Origin: an uncultured Acidobacteriota bacterium
Lineage (GTDB): Bacteria; Acidobacteriota; Terriglobia; Bryobacterales; Bryobacteraceae
DNA length: 64,000 nt
Assembly: GCA_902825945.1 (NCBI GenBank)
Contig: CADECY010000001.1
Span: forward strand, 124,001-188,000
Direction: 5' to 3'
The position numbers and the translations under genes were made by a program. This document shows positions 52,987-59,377 of this stretch, piece by piece; the stretch's first letter is position 1; every line of letters begins with the position of its first letter. Under the pieces are notes generated by a model. It ran no database searches and was not told where the DNA came from. It worked only from the letters and a program-made list of their open reading frames with translations.

Positions 52987-54408
52987 TCATGCGCTCCATC
53001 CGAACTTGTGTTGATCTCTTTCCGTAAACCGGACGGGCTCCGGCAATTCCACGCCGGCGCGCTCGGCGATGAGCCTTGGCAGGTTCGCGCGCCAGTACTC
53101 GCCCTGTTCATCGAGTGCGTGCTGGTCAGACTCGAGGTGCTTGTGGGGACAGCCGCCCAGGCAGATGGGCAGGAACGAGCAGGCGGAGCATTTGGGCAGC
53201 GTCGTGGGATCGAAGCCCTGCCACCACGCCGCGTCGGCGAACCTTCGTCCGGTCAAGATCGGGAACGGCGACATCCGGGTTTCGCCAGTGGCGCGCTGCT
53301 GGTTGCCTACTTGCAGGCCGCAGCGGTATTCAAGGCCGTCGGCGCCGATCACGGCTGATCCTGATGCGAGCGCGGCGCAGACAGAACTCTTGGGCAGCGG
53401 AAGCCCGTCTGGCGCCTCCGTCTCCTCGATGAGTGCTTCACCGTTGACGGCTTCCCGCACGCGTTGGCGAACACCCTCGAACTCCTCCTGGCTGAATTCG
53501 CGAGGACGCAGGAATCCGCAGGTATCCGTAAACGCCGATAACCTCGCGGGCTGAATGACGGCGGGAAACGGCTTGCGGAACCACCCGCGCGACCGTGCCA
53601 TTTCAATCAATCCTTCGATGCCGGCCATGTTGTGCCGGCCGATGTTGATCCGGATATCGACCCGCGTGGCCTCCAGTAGCGCATCCACCGTCTGAACCGC
53701 CTCGTCGAACGACGAACTTCCCGGTTCACCATAGCCTGCGCGATACCGGCGCGAGCGGTCATGCTGGGCGCGCTGCCCATCGAAGGAGATTTGCACCTGC
53801 CGGATCGCGTGCCGGCGCGCGAAGCCCGCGGGATCGGAGGGCCAGTTCGTTCCGTTGGAAATGACCGAGCCATGGTAGGCCACGCCCGCTTCGCGGCACA
53901 TTTGTTGCAGAGCAAGCGACGCAGACTCGAGAAATGCCACGTTCAGCAGCGGCTCACCGCCGTACCAATCGACGTGAAGCGACCGGCTCGCGCGGCCCTC
54001 GAGACTCCGCTTGGCAAATGCGACGAGCCCGGCGACATCGCTTTCGCCCAACTTGTCGCCGGACCGCTCCTCGTAGCAGTAGAAGCATCCCAGGTTGCAG
54101 TCCTGCGTCGTGGTGACGGTCAACACCATTGGAGTCTCATCTCGCGCCCGCCAATAGCGCTCGCGAACGGAAGCCAGTTCATCGGTTCCGGCCGGCACGA
54201 CGAAGCCACCCGTCCGAAGCAGGTCCGCAACCGCGCCTGGTAGCTCCCATTCGAGATTTCTCCGGCCTGACGAAAGCCAACACCCGATCAGCGAGCCATC
54301 GTCGCCCTCCAGCCGGATCAGCGCGCCCGTGTTGGTGTTGTACACGAGCACCGAGGTCCCGGCGGGGACACAGAAGTTGTAGCGCGAGGGTATAGTGGGC
54401 TGGACCAT
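52987..54408 (-). CDS. Radical SAM/SPASM peptide maturase-like enzyme
   Basis: 473 residues. Residues 1-85 form a small domain (SRYNFCVPAGTSVLVYNTNT, GALIRLEGDD) of the kind that precedes the radical SAM core in many peptide maturases and may bind a leader peptide. The radical SAM site is CNLGCFYC (Cys104, Cys108, Cys111) followed by YEERSG and WYGGEPLLN. The C-terminal SPASM region has Cys in SSVCAAL, EYRCGLQVG and KCSACSFLPICLGGCPHKH, enough for two auxiliary 4Fe-4S clusters. Such enzymes install thioether or C-C bonds in peptides or oxidise sulfatase Cys. A peptide gene follows directly, which favours peptide maturation. Confidence 0.9.
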   Translation of the reverse strand: MVQPTIPSRYNFCVPAGTSVLVYNTNTGALIRLEGDDGSLIGCWLSSGRRNLEWELPGAVADLLRTGGFVVPAGTDELASVRERYWRARDETPMVLTVTTTQDCNLGCFYCYEERSGDKLGESDVAGLVAFAKRSLEGRASRSLHVDWYGGEPLLNVAFLESASLALQQMCREAGVAYHGSVISNGTNWPSDPAGFARRHAIRQVQISFDGQRAQHDRSRRYRAGYGEPGSSSFDEAVQTVDALLEATRVDIRINIGRHNMAGIEGLIEMARSRGWFRKPFPAVIQPARLSAFTDTCGFLRPREFSQEEFEGVRQRVREAVNGEALIEETEAPDGLPLPKSSVCAALASGSAVIGADGLEYRCGLQVGNQQRATGETRMSPFPILTGRRFADAAWWQGFDPTTLPKCSACSFLPICLGGCPHKHLESDQHALDEQGEYWRANLPRLIAERAGVELPEPVRFTERDQHKFGWSA

Positions 54409-54422
54409 CGCTTTTGGGAGTT

Positions 54423-54428
54423 ATTATA
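54423..54428 (-). promoter_or_regulatory. Consensus -10 box upstream of the radical SAM gene
   Basis: TATAAT on the minus strand, within TGTATATAATAA, in an otherwise GC-rich region. It ends 14 bases before ATG 54408, so the messenger would have a very short 5' end (about 8 bases) and no ribosome site: a near-leaderless transcript. A clear -35 is not seen. Confidence 0.5.
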
Positions 54429-54518
54429 TACACGGTTTGGCTCCGGTGCTTCAAGCAGTCTTGTCCAATGCAAGATGAGCCTGAAGGCGAGCTCCGTCGC
54501 AGTGCGATAATCCGGGAC

Positions 54519-55415
54519 ATGGACGCCATGACCGTACTCGACAATGTCGCGGCCACATATCGCGGATTGCGGACGTTTGCCGCGGATGTGCGTGCGATCA
54601 CCGAATCCGGTGACGAAGGAAGTTCGCATCGGTCGGAAGCGCGGATCAGCGTGCTGCATGTGGCGCCGGACCGCGTCCGGATCGAACAGCCCGGCCGTCA
54701 AGGAGTAATCGACATCGCCGATGGCGTCCACCTGCATCACTACATCGCTCCGATGAAGCGCTATGTGAAGCTCCCGGTCGATCCCGGTGCCCCGTTGCCG
54801 GGCTTCTTCCGGCCTGAGTTTCCTGGCGGAGGCAGCGACTTTCTTTTTCACCGGATCGCCGAGAGAGTGCTCGAGGCGCGGGTGATCACCGCTCCGGGCG
54901 TCACGATCGAGGTCCGGTACGAGACTTTCGAGAGCACGGGAATGCAACGGGGACCCGTCCAATTCGTGGTGGATCCTGAGACGTGGCTGGTCCGGCGGCG
55001 GTCATGCACCGTCAGCCTCCAGGATCACCAAGGTGGTTGGCATACGCAGGTCCTGACAACGGAGTTCGATCACACGGCGGTCAACGAATCGATCCCGGCG
55101 AACGCATTCGATTTCATTCCGCCACCGGATGCGATCGACATGTCCCGTCCGGAGCACCAGGGCGGCTTCGGTTTCGGAAGCGGTGGGGGCGAAAGCAGCG
55201 GGCCGATGCCAGGCGGTGGAACCTTCCAACATCGGAGCTCGCTGGAATGGGAGGGCGAGACGTTGGTCGAGCGCGCCACGGTAAGGATAAAGGGTGTTGA
55301 AGCGGCGATCGAACGGCGCTTCACGCTCGAGACGGGAAGACATCTGCTGATCGAGGAGAAGATCCGGGGGCCGAAGAGCGAAGTCTCGCGAGAGCTGACG
55401 CTTCCTTTGGAGTGA
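54519..55415 (+). CDS. LolA-like (DUF2092-type) protein
   Basis: 298 residues from ATG 54519; upstream in-frame Met codons (54414, 54468) are possible but overlap the promoter of the divergent gene. The LolA-type half-barrel is suggested by YRGLRTFAADVRAITE, DRVRIEQPGRQGVIDIADGV, YETFESTGMQRGPVQFVVDP, and PETWLVRRRSCTVS. A Gly-rich hinge (HQGGFGFGSGGGESSGPMPG) leads to a small C-terminal beta domain. No signal peptide is seen with this start, which is odd for the fold. Function unknown. Confidence 0.7.
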   Translation: MDAMTVLDNVAATYRGLRTFAADVRAITESGDEGSSHRSEARISVLHVAPDRVRIEQPGRQGVIDIADGVHLHHYIAPMKRYVKLPVDPGAPLPGFFRPEFPGGGSDFLFHRIAERVLEARVITAPGVTIEVRYETFESTGMQRGPVQFVVDPETWLVRRRSCTVSLQDHQGGWHTQVLTTEFDHTAVNESIPANAFDFIPPPDAIDMSRPEHQGGFGFGSGGGESSGPMPGGGTFQHRSSLEWEGETLVERATVRIKGVEAAIERRFTLETGRHLLIEEKIRGPKSEVSRELTLPLE

Positions 55416-55473
55416 GCGGCGAGCGCGACTTTACCTTCGCGGGTCATTTGAGGTAGCCTTTCAAGGTGGCGGC

Positions 55474-55971
55474 GTGGCCGCTCGGAAATCCATGGCGGAT
55501 ATCGAAGGCGGCCAAAAGCAGCACGCGGAACATCTGCTCGATTCTTCGCTCGAGAGCGTCGACTTGGCGGAAGAGATCGTGCTGCGGGCCGCGCGCGACA
55601 TCGGCTTCGACGAAGACGACCAGCATCGCGTCGGAATCGCGGTTCGCGAGTGCATGGTCAATGCGGTGGCTCACGGAAACAGGTACAGCGCGAAGAAAAA
55701 GGTCCGCTTGCGTGTATCCTGGAACAAGACCACGCTCGAGATCGATATCGAGGATGAGGGTGACGGATTCGAGATGGGAGAAGTGCCCGACCCGAGGGAT
55801 GAAGCGAACCTGATGCGCCACTCGGGACGGGGCCTGCTCATGATCCGGGCTTTCATGGACGAGATTGAATACCGGAAGAGGGAGCCCAAGGGCACCAAAG
55901 TCCGGATGGTGAAAAGTTTGCGGCCCGCGCAGGCCGGGAATTCCCAAATGGCGACGAAAGAAGGAGGTTGA
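55474..55971 (+). CDS. RsbW/SpoIIAB-type anti-sigma factor kinase
   Basis: 165 residues from GTG 55474 (AAGG upstream); ATG 55492 is an alternative. A GHKL ATPase fold: RVGIAVRECMVNAVAHGNRY (N box), IEDEGDGFEMGEVPDP (G1) and HSGRGLLMIRAFMDEIEY (G2). It is expected to bind a sigma factor or, by analogy, a partner regulator, and to phosphorylate the STAS protein encoded 6 bases downstream. The C-terminal tail (QMATKEGG) overlaps the next gene's ribosome site. Confidence 0.92.
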   Translation: MAARKSMADIEGGQKQHAEHLLDSSLESVDLAEEIVLRAARDIGFDEDDQHRVGIAVRECMVNAVAHGNRYSAKKKVRLRVSWNKTTLEIDIEDEGDGFEMGEVPDPRDEANLMRHSGRGLLMIRAFMDEIEYRKREPKGTKVRMVKSLRPAQAGNSQMATKEGG

Positions 55972-55977
55972 CTTCCA

Positions 55978-56322
55978 GTGAGTTTGAAATTGACGGCGAG
56001 ACAAGTAGGGGACGTGACGGTGCTCGATGCCTCGGGCAAGATCACGTTGGGCGAGGGATCCGCTGTTTTCCGCGACAAGATCAAGGAACTTGTCGGCTCG
56101 GGAAACAAGAAGATCCTCGTCAACATGGCCGACATCACCTACATCGACAGCTCGGGCATCGGCGAGCTCGTTTCCGGCTTCACCACCACCACCAATTCCG
56201 GTGGCATGCTGAAGCTTTTGAATCTCGGCAAGCGGGTTGAGGATCTGTTGCAGATCACCAAGCTCTATACCGTGTTCGAGACCCACTCCGACGAAGCGGC
56301 GGCAATCCGCAGCTTCGCGTAA
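55978..56322 (+). CDS. STAS-domain anti-sigma factor antagonist
   Basis: 114 residues from GTG 55978, with the strong ribosome site AAGGAGG about 8 bases upstream. The STAS pattern is VTVLDASGKITLGEG, ILVNMADITYIDSSGIGEL with phosphorylatable Ser58, and GGMLKLLNLGKRVEDLLQIT. In its unphosphorylated form it releases a sigma factor from the upstream RsbW-like kinase. The two genes form a partner-switching pair without an adjacent sigma gene or PP2C phosphatase. Confidence 0.95.
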   Translation: MSLKLTARQVGDVTVLDASGKITLGEGSAVFRDKIKELVGSGNKKILVNMADITYIDSSGIGELVSGFTTTTNSGGMLKLLNLGKRVEDLLQITKLYTVFETHSDEAAAIRSFA

Positions 56323-56390
56323 CCTCTCGACGATCTCAGGAGATCACGCGGCCCGCCTGGCGAATTCGGCCGGGCGGGCCATTTCCGTTC

Positions 56391-57707
56391 ATGCAAGACC
56401 AAAAAATACCGGCGGTGGTGATTGTCGGCCGGCCCAACGTGGGCAAGTCGACGCTGTTCAACGCGATCACCGGAACACGGCGCTCCATCGTGGGCGACGA
56501 ACCGGGCATCACGCGCGACCGCATTCAGTGCGAGACCGAACATCGCGGCAAGCGCTTCCTGTTGATCGATACCGGCGGCATTGTTCCGCACGACGATCAA
56601 CTCATCCCGTCTGAAATCTTCCGCCAGGCCCGCGTCGCTCTCGACAACGCGGTTCATGTCATCTTCCTGATCGACGGGCGTACCGAGATCACGGGCGGTG
56701 ACCGCGAGATCGCGCGCCTGTTGCATCAGCTCGGCAAACCCGTGACGCTCGCCGTCAACAAGATCGACGCGCCCGTTCGCGAATCGCTCGCGGCGGAATT
56801 CTACTCCCTGGGATTCGAGCATCTGTTCGCGGTGTCCGCCGAGCATCGCATCAACCTCGACGACCTCCTCGATCACGTGACCGGCAGCTTCGAACGCGAG
56901 AGTGGCGAGGAGCAGCCGAAGGAGCGCGAGGTGCGCGTCGCGATCATCGGCCGGCCGAACGTGGGCAAGTCGACGCTGCTGAACGCGATGGTCGGCAGCG
57001 ATCGCTCGATCGTGTCGCCAGTGGCGGGCACCACGCGCGACGCGGTGGACGAAGCGATCGTCGTCGATGGTGTCCGGTACGTGTTCATCGACACGGCCGG
57101 AATCCGCCGCAAGGGCAAGACGAAGCTCATGGCCGAGAAGCTCAGTGTCGTCATGGCGCGCAAGCACATGGAACGAGCACACGTCGTGCTGATGGTGCTC
57201 GACGCCTCGGAAGGAGTGATGGCGCTCGACGGCACCATCGCCGGATACGCGCACGAGGACAACAAGCCCGTGATCCTGTGCGTCAACAAGTGGGACGCTT
57301 CGAAGGAGAAGAACAAGCACAAGGCCGTCCAGATGATTCGCGACGAGTTGAAGTACCTCGACTACGCGCCGATCGCGTTCCTGTCGGCCAAGAGCGCCAC
57401 TGGCGTCGGGCAGATCTTCGGCCTGATCCGCCGCGCGAAAGAGGATGGCGGCAAGCGCGTGCCCACCGCGGAACTCAACCGATTCTTCGAACACCTCGAG
57501 ACCGATTTGAACACGCGCATCCGTTACATCACACAAGCATCGGTCTATCCGCCGACGTTCATCGTGTTCAAGGACGGCACGCAACCGCTGCACTTCTCGA
57601 CCGAACGCTACCTCGTCAACCAGATCCGCGAACGCTTCGGATTCGCGGGCACGCCCATCGTGATCAAGGCTCGCACCAAACCGGGCAAGCCGAAGAAGAC
57701 GAAGTAG
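56391..57707 (+). CDS. der: Ribosome biogenesis GTPase Der (EngA)
   Basis: 438 residues with two tandem G domains and a KH-like end. The first has VVIVGRPNVGKSTLFNAITG and LLIDTGGI, the second VAIIGRPNVGKSTLLNAMVG, FIDTAGIRRKGK and CVNKWDASKEK. The C-terminal KH-like domain includes IRYITQASVYPPTFIVFKDG. Der is essential for 50S subunit maturation. A terminator follows 24 bases after the stop. Confidence 0.97.
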   Translation: MQDQKIPAVVIVGRPNVGKSTLFNAITGTRRSIVGDEPGITRDRIQCETEHRGKRFLLIDTGGIVPHDDQLIPSEIFRQARVALDNAVHVIFLIDGRTEITGGDREIARLLHQLGKPVTLAVNKIDAPVRESLAAEFYSLGFEHLFAVSAEHRINLDDLLDHVTGSFERESGEEQPKEREVRVAIIGRPNVGKSTLLNAMVGSDRSIVSPVAGTTRDAVDEAIVVDGVRYVFIDTAGIRRKGKTKLMAEKLSVVMARKHMERAHVVLMVLDASEGVMALDGTIAGYAHEDNKPVILCVNKWDASKEKNKHKAVQMIRDELKYLDYAPIAFLSAKSATGVGQIFGLIRRAKEDGGKRVPTAELNRFFEHLETDLNTRIRYITQASVYPPTFIVFKDGTQPLHFSTERYLVNQIRERFGFAGTPIVIKARTKPGKPKKTK

Positions 57708-57730
57708 CGAAAGCGCGCGCCAAAAGAAAA

Positions 57731-57756
57731 ACGGCCCCGATCCGGGGCCGTGTTTT
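57731..57756. terminator. Bidirectional intrinsic terminator
   Basis: ACGGCCCCG (57731-57739), loop ATC, CGGGGCCGT (57743-57751), then GTTTT. The 5' side is preceded by AAAAGAAAA, giving a T-rich run on the minus strand as well. It ends der on the plus strand and the Lys/Ala peptide gene on the minus strand. Confidence 0.9.
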
Positions 57757-57791
57757 CCAGAAGCTTTGATGCGATCCGAAGACCGCTACTA

Positions 57792-57863
57792 CTACTTCTT
57801 CTTGGCGGCGGCCTTCTTCTTGGCCGGGGCCTTCTTCGCGGCTTTCTTGGCTGCGTATTTCAT
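57792..57863 (-). CDS. 23-residue Lys/Ala-rich histone-tail-like peptide
   Basis: ATG 57863 to TAG 57792; 23 codons reading MKYAAKKAAKKAPAKKKAAA then KKK, with eleven Lys and no acidic residue. The composition is that of histone H1 or HU C-terminal tails, here as a stand-alone peptide. Its reality is supported by a GGGAG ribosome site 8 bases upstream, a consensus promoter and palindrome further up, and a terminator about 36 bases downstream. It would bind nucleic acid or other polyanions. No domain other than the tail is encoded. Confidence 0.75.
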   Translation of the reverse strand: MKYAAKKAAKKAPAKKKAAAKKK

Positions 57864-57908
57864 TGGTTCATTCTCCCTAACATCAAAATTGCCGCGACTC
57901 CGTTTCCG

Positions 57909-57925
57909 GAATCACGACGTGATTC
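57909..57925. promoter_or_regulatory. Palindromic operator-like site
   Basis: GAATCACG-A-CGTGATTC, a perfect 17-base palindrome beginning one base downstream of the -10 box and covering the predicted transcription start of the Lys/Ala peptide gene. It fits a repressor operator; as RNA it would also form a hairpin at the 5' end. Confidence 0.65.
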
Positions 57926-57926
57926 A

Positions 57927-57955
57927 TATATAAGGTGATCCGCGAATAAAGTCAA
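57927..57955 (-). promoter_or_regulatory. Sigma-70-type promoter of the Lys/Ala peptide gene
   Basis: On the minus strand, TTGACT (57955-57950), a 17-base spacer, and TATATA (57932-57927). This is the best promoter seen in the window. The predicted start lies near 57920, about 57 bases upstream of ATG 57863. Confidence 0.8.
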
Positions 57956-58036
57956 GAGTTTTTTTTCGTGGAGATGCCCTCGCGAGCGTCTTCGCGACGC
58001 AAAAACGTTTTCAAGTACAATTGTTGTGGCGTTCCA

Positions 58037-58477
58037 ATGCCCATGAATATTGGCTTTCACGCACTTCCGCTCTCGGCGGCGGTCTTCGCGATTTTTTTTT
58101 CGTCATGCGGCGCGCGAAGACCAGCGAAGGCGATCTATCCGCGCACGGGCACCTCGCAGTCGGGCATCGCGAGCTGGTACGGAGACCCCTACCACGGCCG
58201 CCAGACCGCGAGCGGAGAAGTGTTCGACATGGAGCAGATGACGGCCGCGCATCGCGCGTGGGCCTTCGGCACCATCGTCAACGTGCGCAACCTCGACAAC
58301 GGAAGAACCGTGCTCGTGAAGATCAACGATCGCGGGCCATTCGTTCGCGGACGCATCATCGATCTGTCGCGCGGAGCCGCGCGCGAAGCGGGAATGCTCG
58401 ACGCGGGGTTGGCGAAGGTGAAGCTCACTGTCGTCTCCGCGCCCGCGCATCCACCGCCGCCCGCACGCGGGCGCTGA
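58037..58477 (+). CDS. rlpA: RlpA-like septal lytic transglycosylase lipoprotein
   Basis: 146 residues from ATG 58037 (58043 is possible). The signal ends with FFSSCGA, a relaxed lipobox. The double-psi beta-barrel shows GIASWYGDPYHGRQTASGEV, MTAAHRAWAFGTIVNVRNL and VKINDRGPFVRGRIIDLSR with GAAREAG after it, the RlpA catalytic region. RlpA cleaves denuded peptidoglycan at division sites. No SPOR domain is present, unlike in E. coli. It is convergent to the methyltransferase gene. Confidence 0.93.
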   Translation: MPMNIGFHALPLSAAVFAIFFSSCGARRPAKAIYPRTGTSQSGIASWYGDPYHGRQTASGEVFDMEQMTAAHRAWAFGTIVNVRNLDNGRTVLVKINDRGPFVRGRIIDLSRGAAREAGMLDAGLAKVKLTVVSAPAHPPPPARGR

Positions 58478-58495
58478 TGCGATTCGAATCGCATC
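58476..58495. repeat. Perfect 20-base palindrome after rlpA
   Basis: GATGCGATTC followed by GAATCGCATC, beginning inside the rlpA stop codon. As RNA it forms an 8-bp stem with loop TCGA. It may act as a terminator between convergent genes, though no T-run follows, or as a protein site. Confidence 0.7.
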
Positions 58496-58549
58496 CGAGG
58501 AATCGCATTCTCCGCGGCCGCGGCACTTCTGATTCGAAGAAGGACGGCG

Positions 58550-59377
58550 TCACGATCCACTCGCGCGAACGCTTTGCCGCGCGTCACGCTGCTTCCAACG
58601 AATCTGCCGCAGCATCCCGAGCCACACTCGCGCATCGCTCACCGACAACGACATGCGGCGCAGCAGCCGGCGCGTCTTCAACTCCGCCGAAGACGCGGTG
58701 AGTTCGTTCACGTATCCGCTCTCCGAGAGAATCTCCATCAACAGCTCTTCGACTCGCGCGAGCGTTTCCGCTTCCACCTTGGCGCGCGGTCCGCGCGGCG
58801 GAGTGACAACGGATGGATCGCGCGCGATCTCGTACAGGCAGAGCGCGACCGCCTGTCCGAGGTTCATCGACTCGTGCTCTTCGCGCGTGGGAATGCGAAG
58901 CAGCCAATCGCAGTAGGAGAGATCTTCGTTCGACAGTCCGAACTTCTCCGATCCGAACAGCAGCGCGACAGATCCGCCGCTCGTGCGAATGCGCGGAGCA
59001 CTCTCCTCGAGCCGCATCACGTCGAGGCGCAATTCACGATGCCCCGTGGATGCGGTTCCAATGACCGTGGTTGCGCCGGCGATCGCCTCCCGCACCTTCG
59101 GGTATACCCGCGCTCGCGAAAGCACCTGCGCCGCTCCAACGGCCGAACGCGCCTCTCTCCACGCTTCATCATACGGCGACACGAGACGCAGGTCGAAGAA
59201 TCCGAAGTTGCTCATCGCGCGCGCGGCCGCTCCGATGTTGAGCGGATTGCGCGGCTCGACGAGAACAACGCTCAGATCAGGAAGCGCGATCGCGTTAGCG
59301 ATCGTGCGCTTCCTCGAGGTAGGTGTATCCGTACAGCCCCTCCTCGTAGAATCGGAGCAAGCGCCCCGACTCTTCAT
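58550..59377 (-). CDS. TrmJ/SpoU-type RNA 2'-O-methyltransferase
   Basis: A SPOUT methyltransferase with LSVVLVEPRNPLNIGAAARA, FFDLRLVSPYDEAWREAR, GSVALLFGSEKFGLSNEDLS and LLRIPTREEHESMNLGQAVA, then a C-terminal helical domain as in TrmJ. It 2'-O-methylates tRNA, probably at position 32 of the anticodon loop. The start is a problem: the conserved domain begins at about 59275, but the nearest in-frame ATG is 59377, inside speA, giving 275 residues; between them only ATC, CTT and CTG codons are available. The gene follows speA on the same strand. Confidence 0.85.
   Translation of the reverse strand: MKSRGACSDSTRRGCTDTPTSRKRTIANAIALPDLSVVLVEPRNPLNIGAAARAMSNFGFFDLRLVSPYDEAWREARSAVGAAQVLSRARVYPKVREAIAGATTVIGTASTGHRELRLDVMRLEESAPRIRTSGGSVALLFGSEKFGLSNEDLSYCDWLLRIPTREEHESMNLGQAVALCLYEIARDPSVVTPPRGPRAKVEAETLARVEELLMEILSESGYVNELTASSAELKTRRLLRRMSLSVSDARVWLGMLRQIRWKQRDARQSVRASGS

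Noticed and set aside
52987..54408. Reading of the radical SAM protein as the sulfatase maturase for the sulfatase at 48567
   Set aside because: It is on the other strand, about 3 kb away, and has a leader-binding-like N-terminus plus an adjacent peptide gene. It remains a fallback explanation, not the preferred one.
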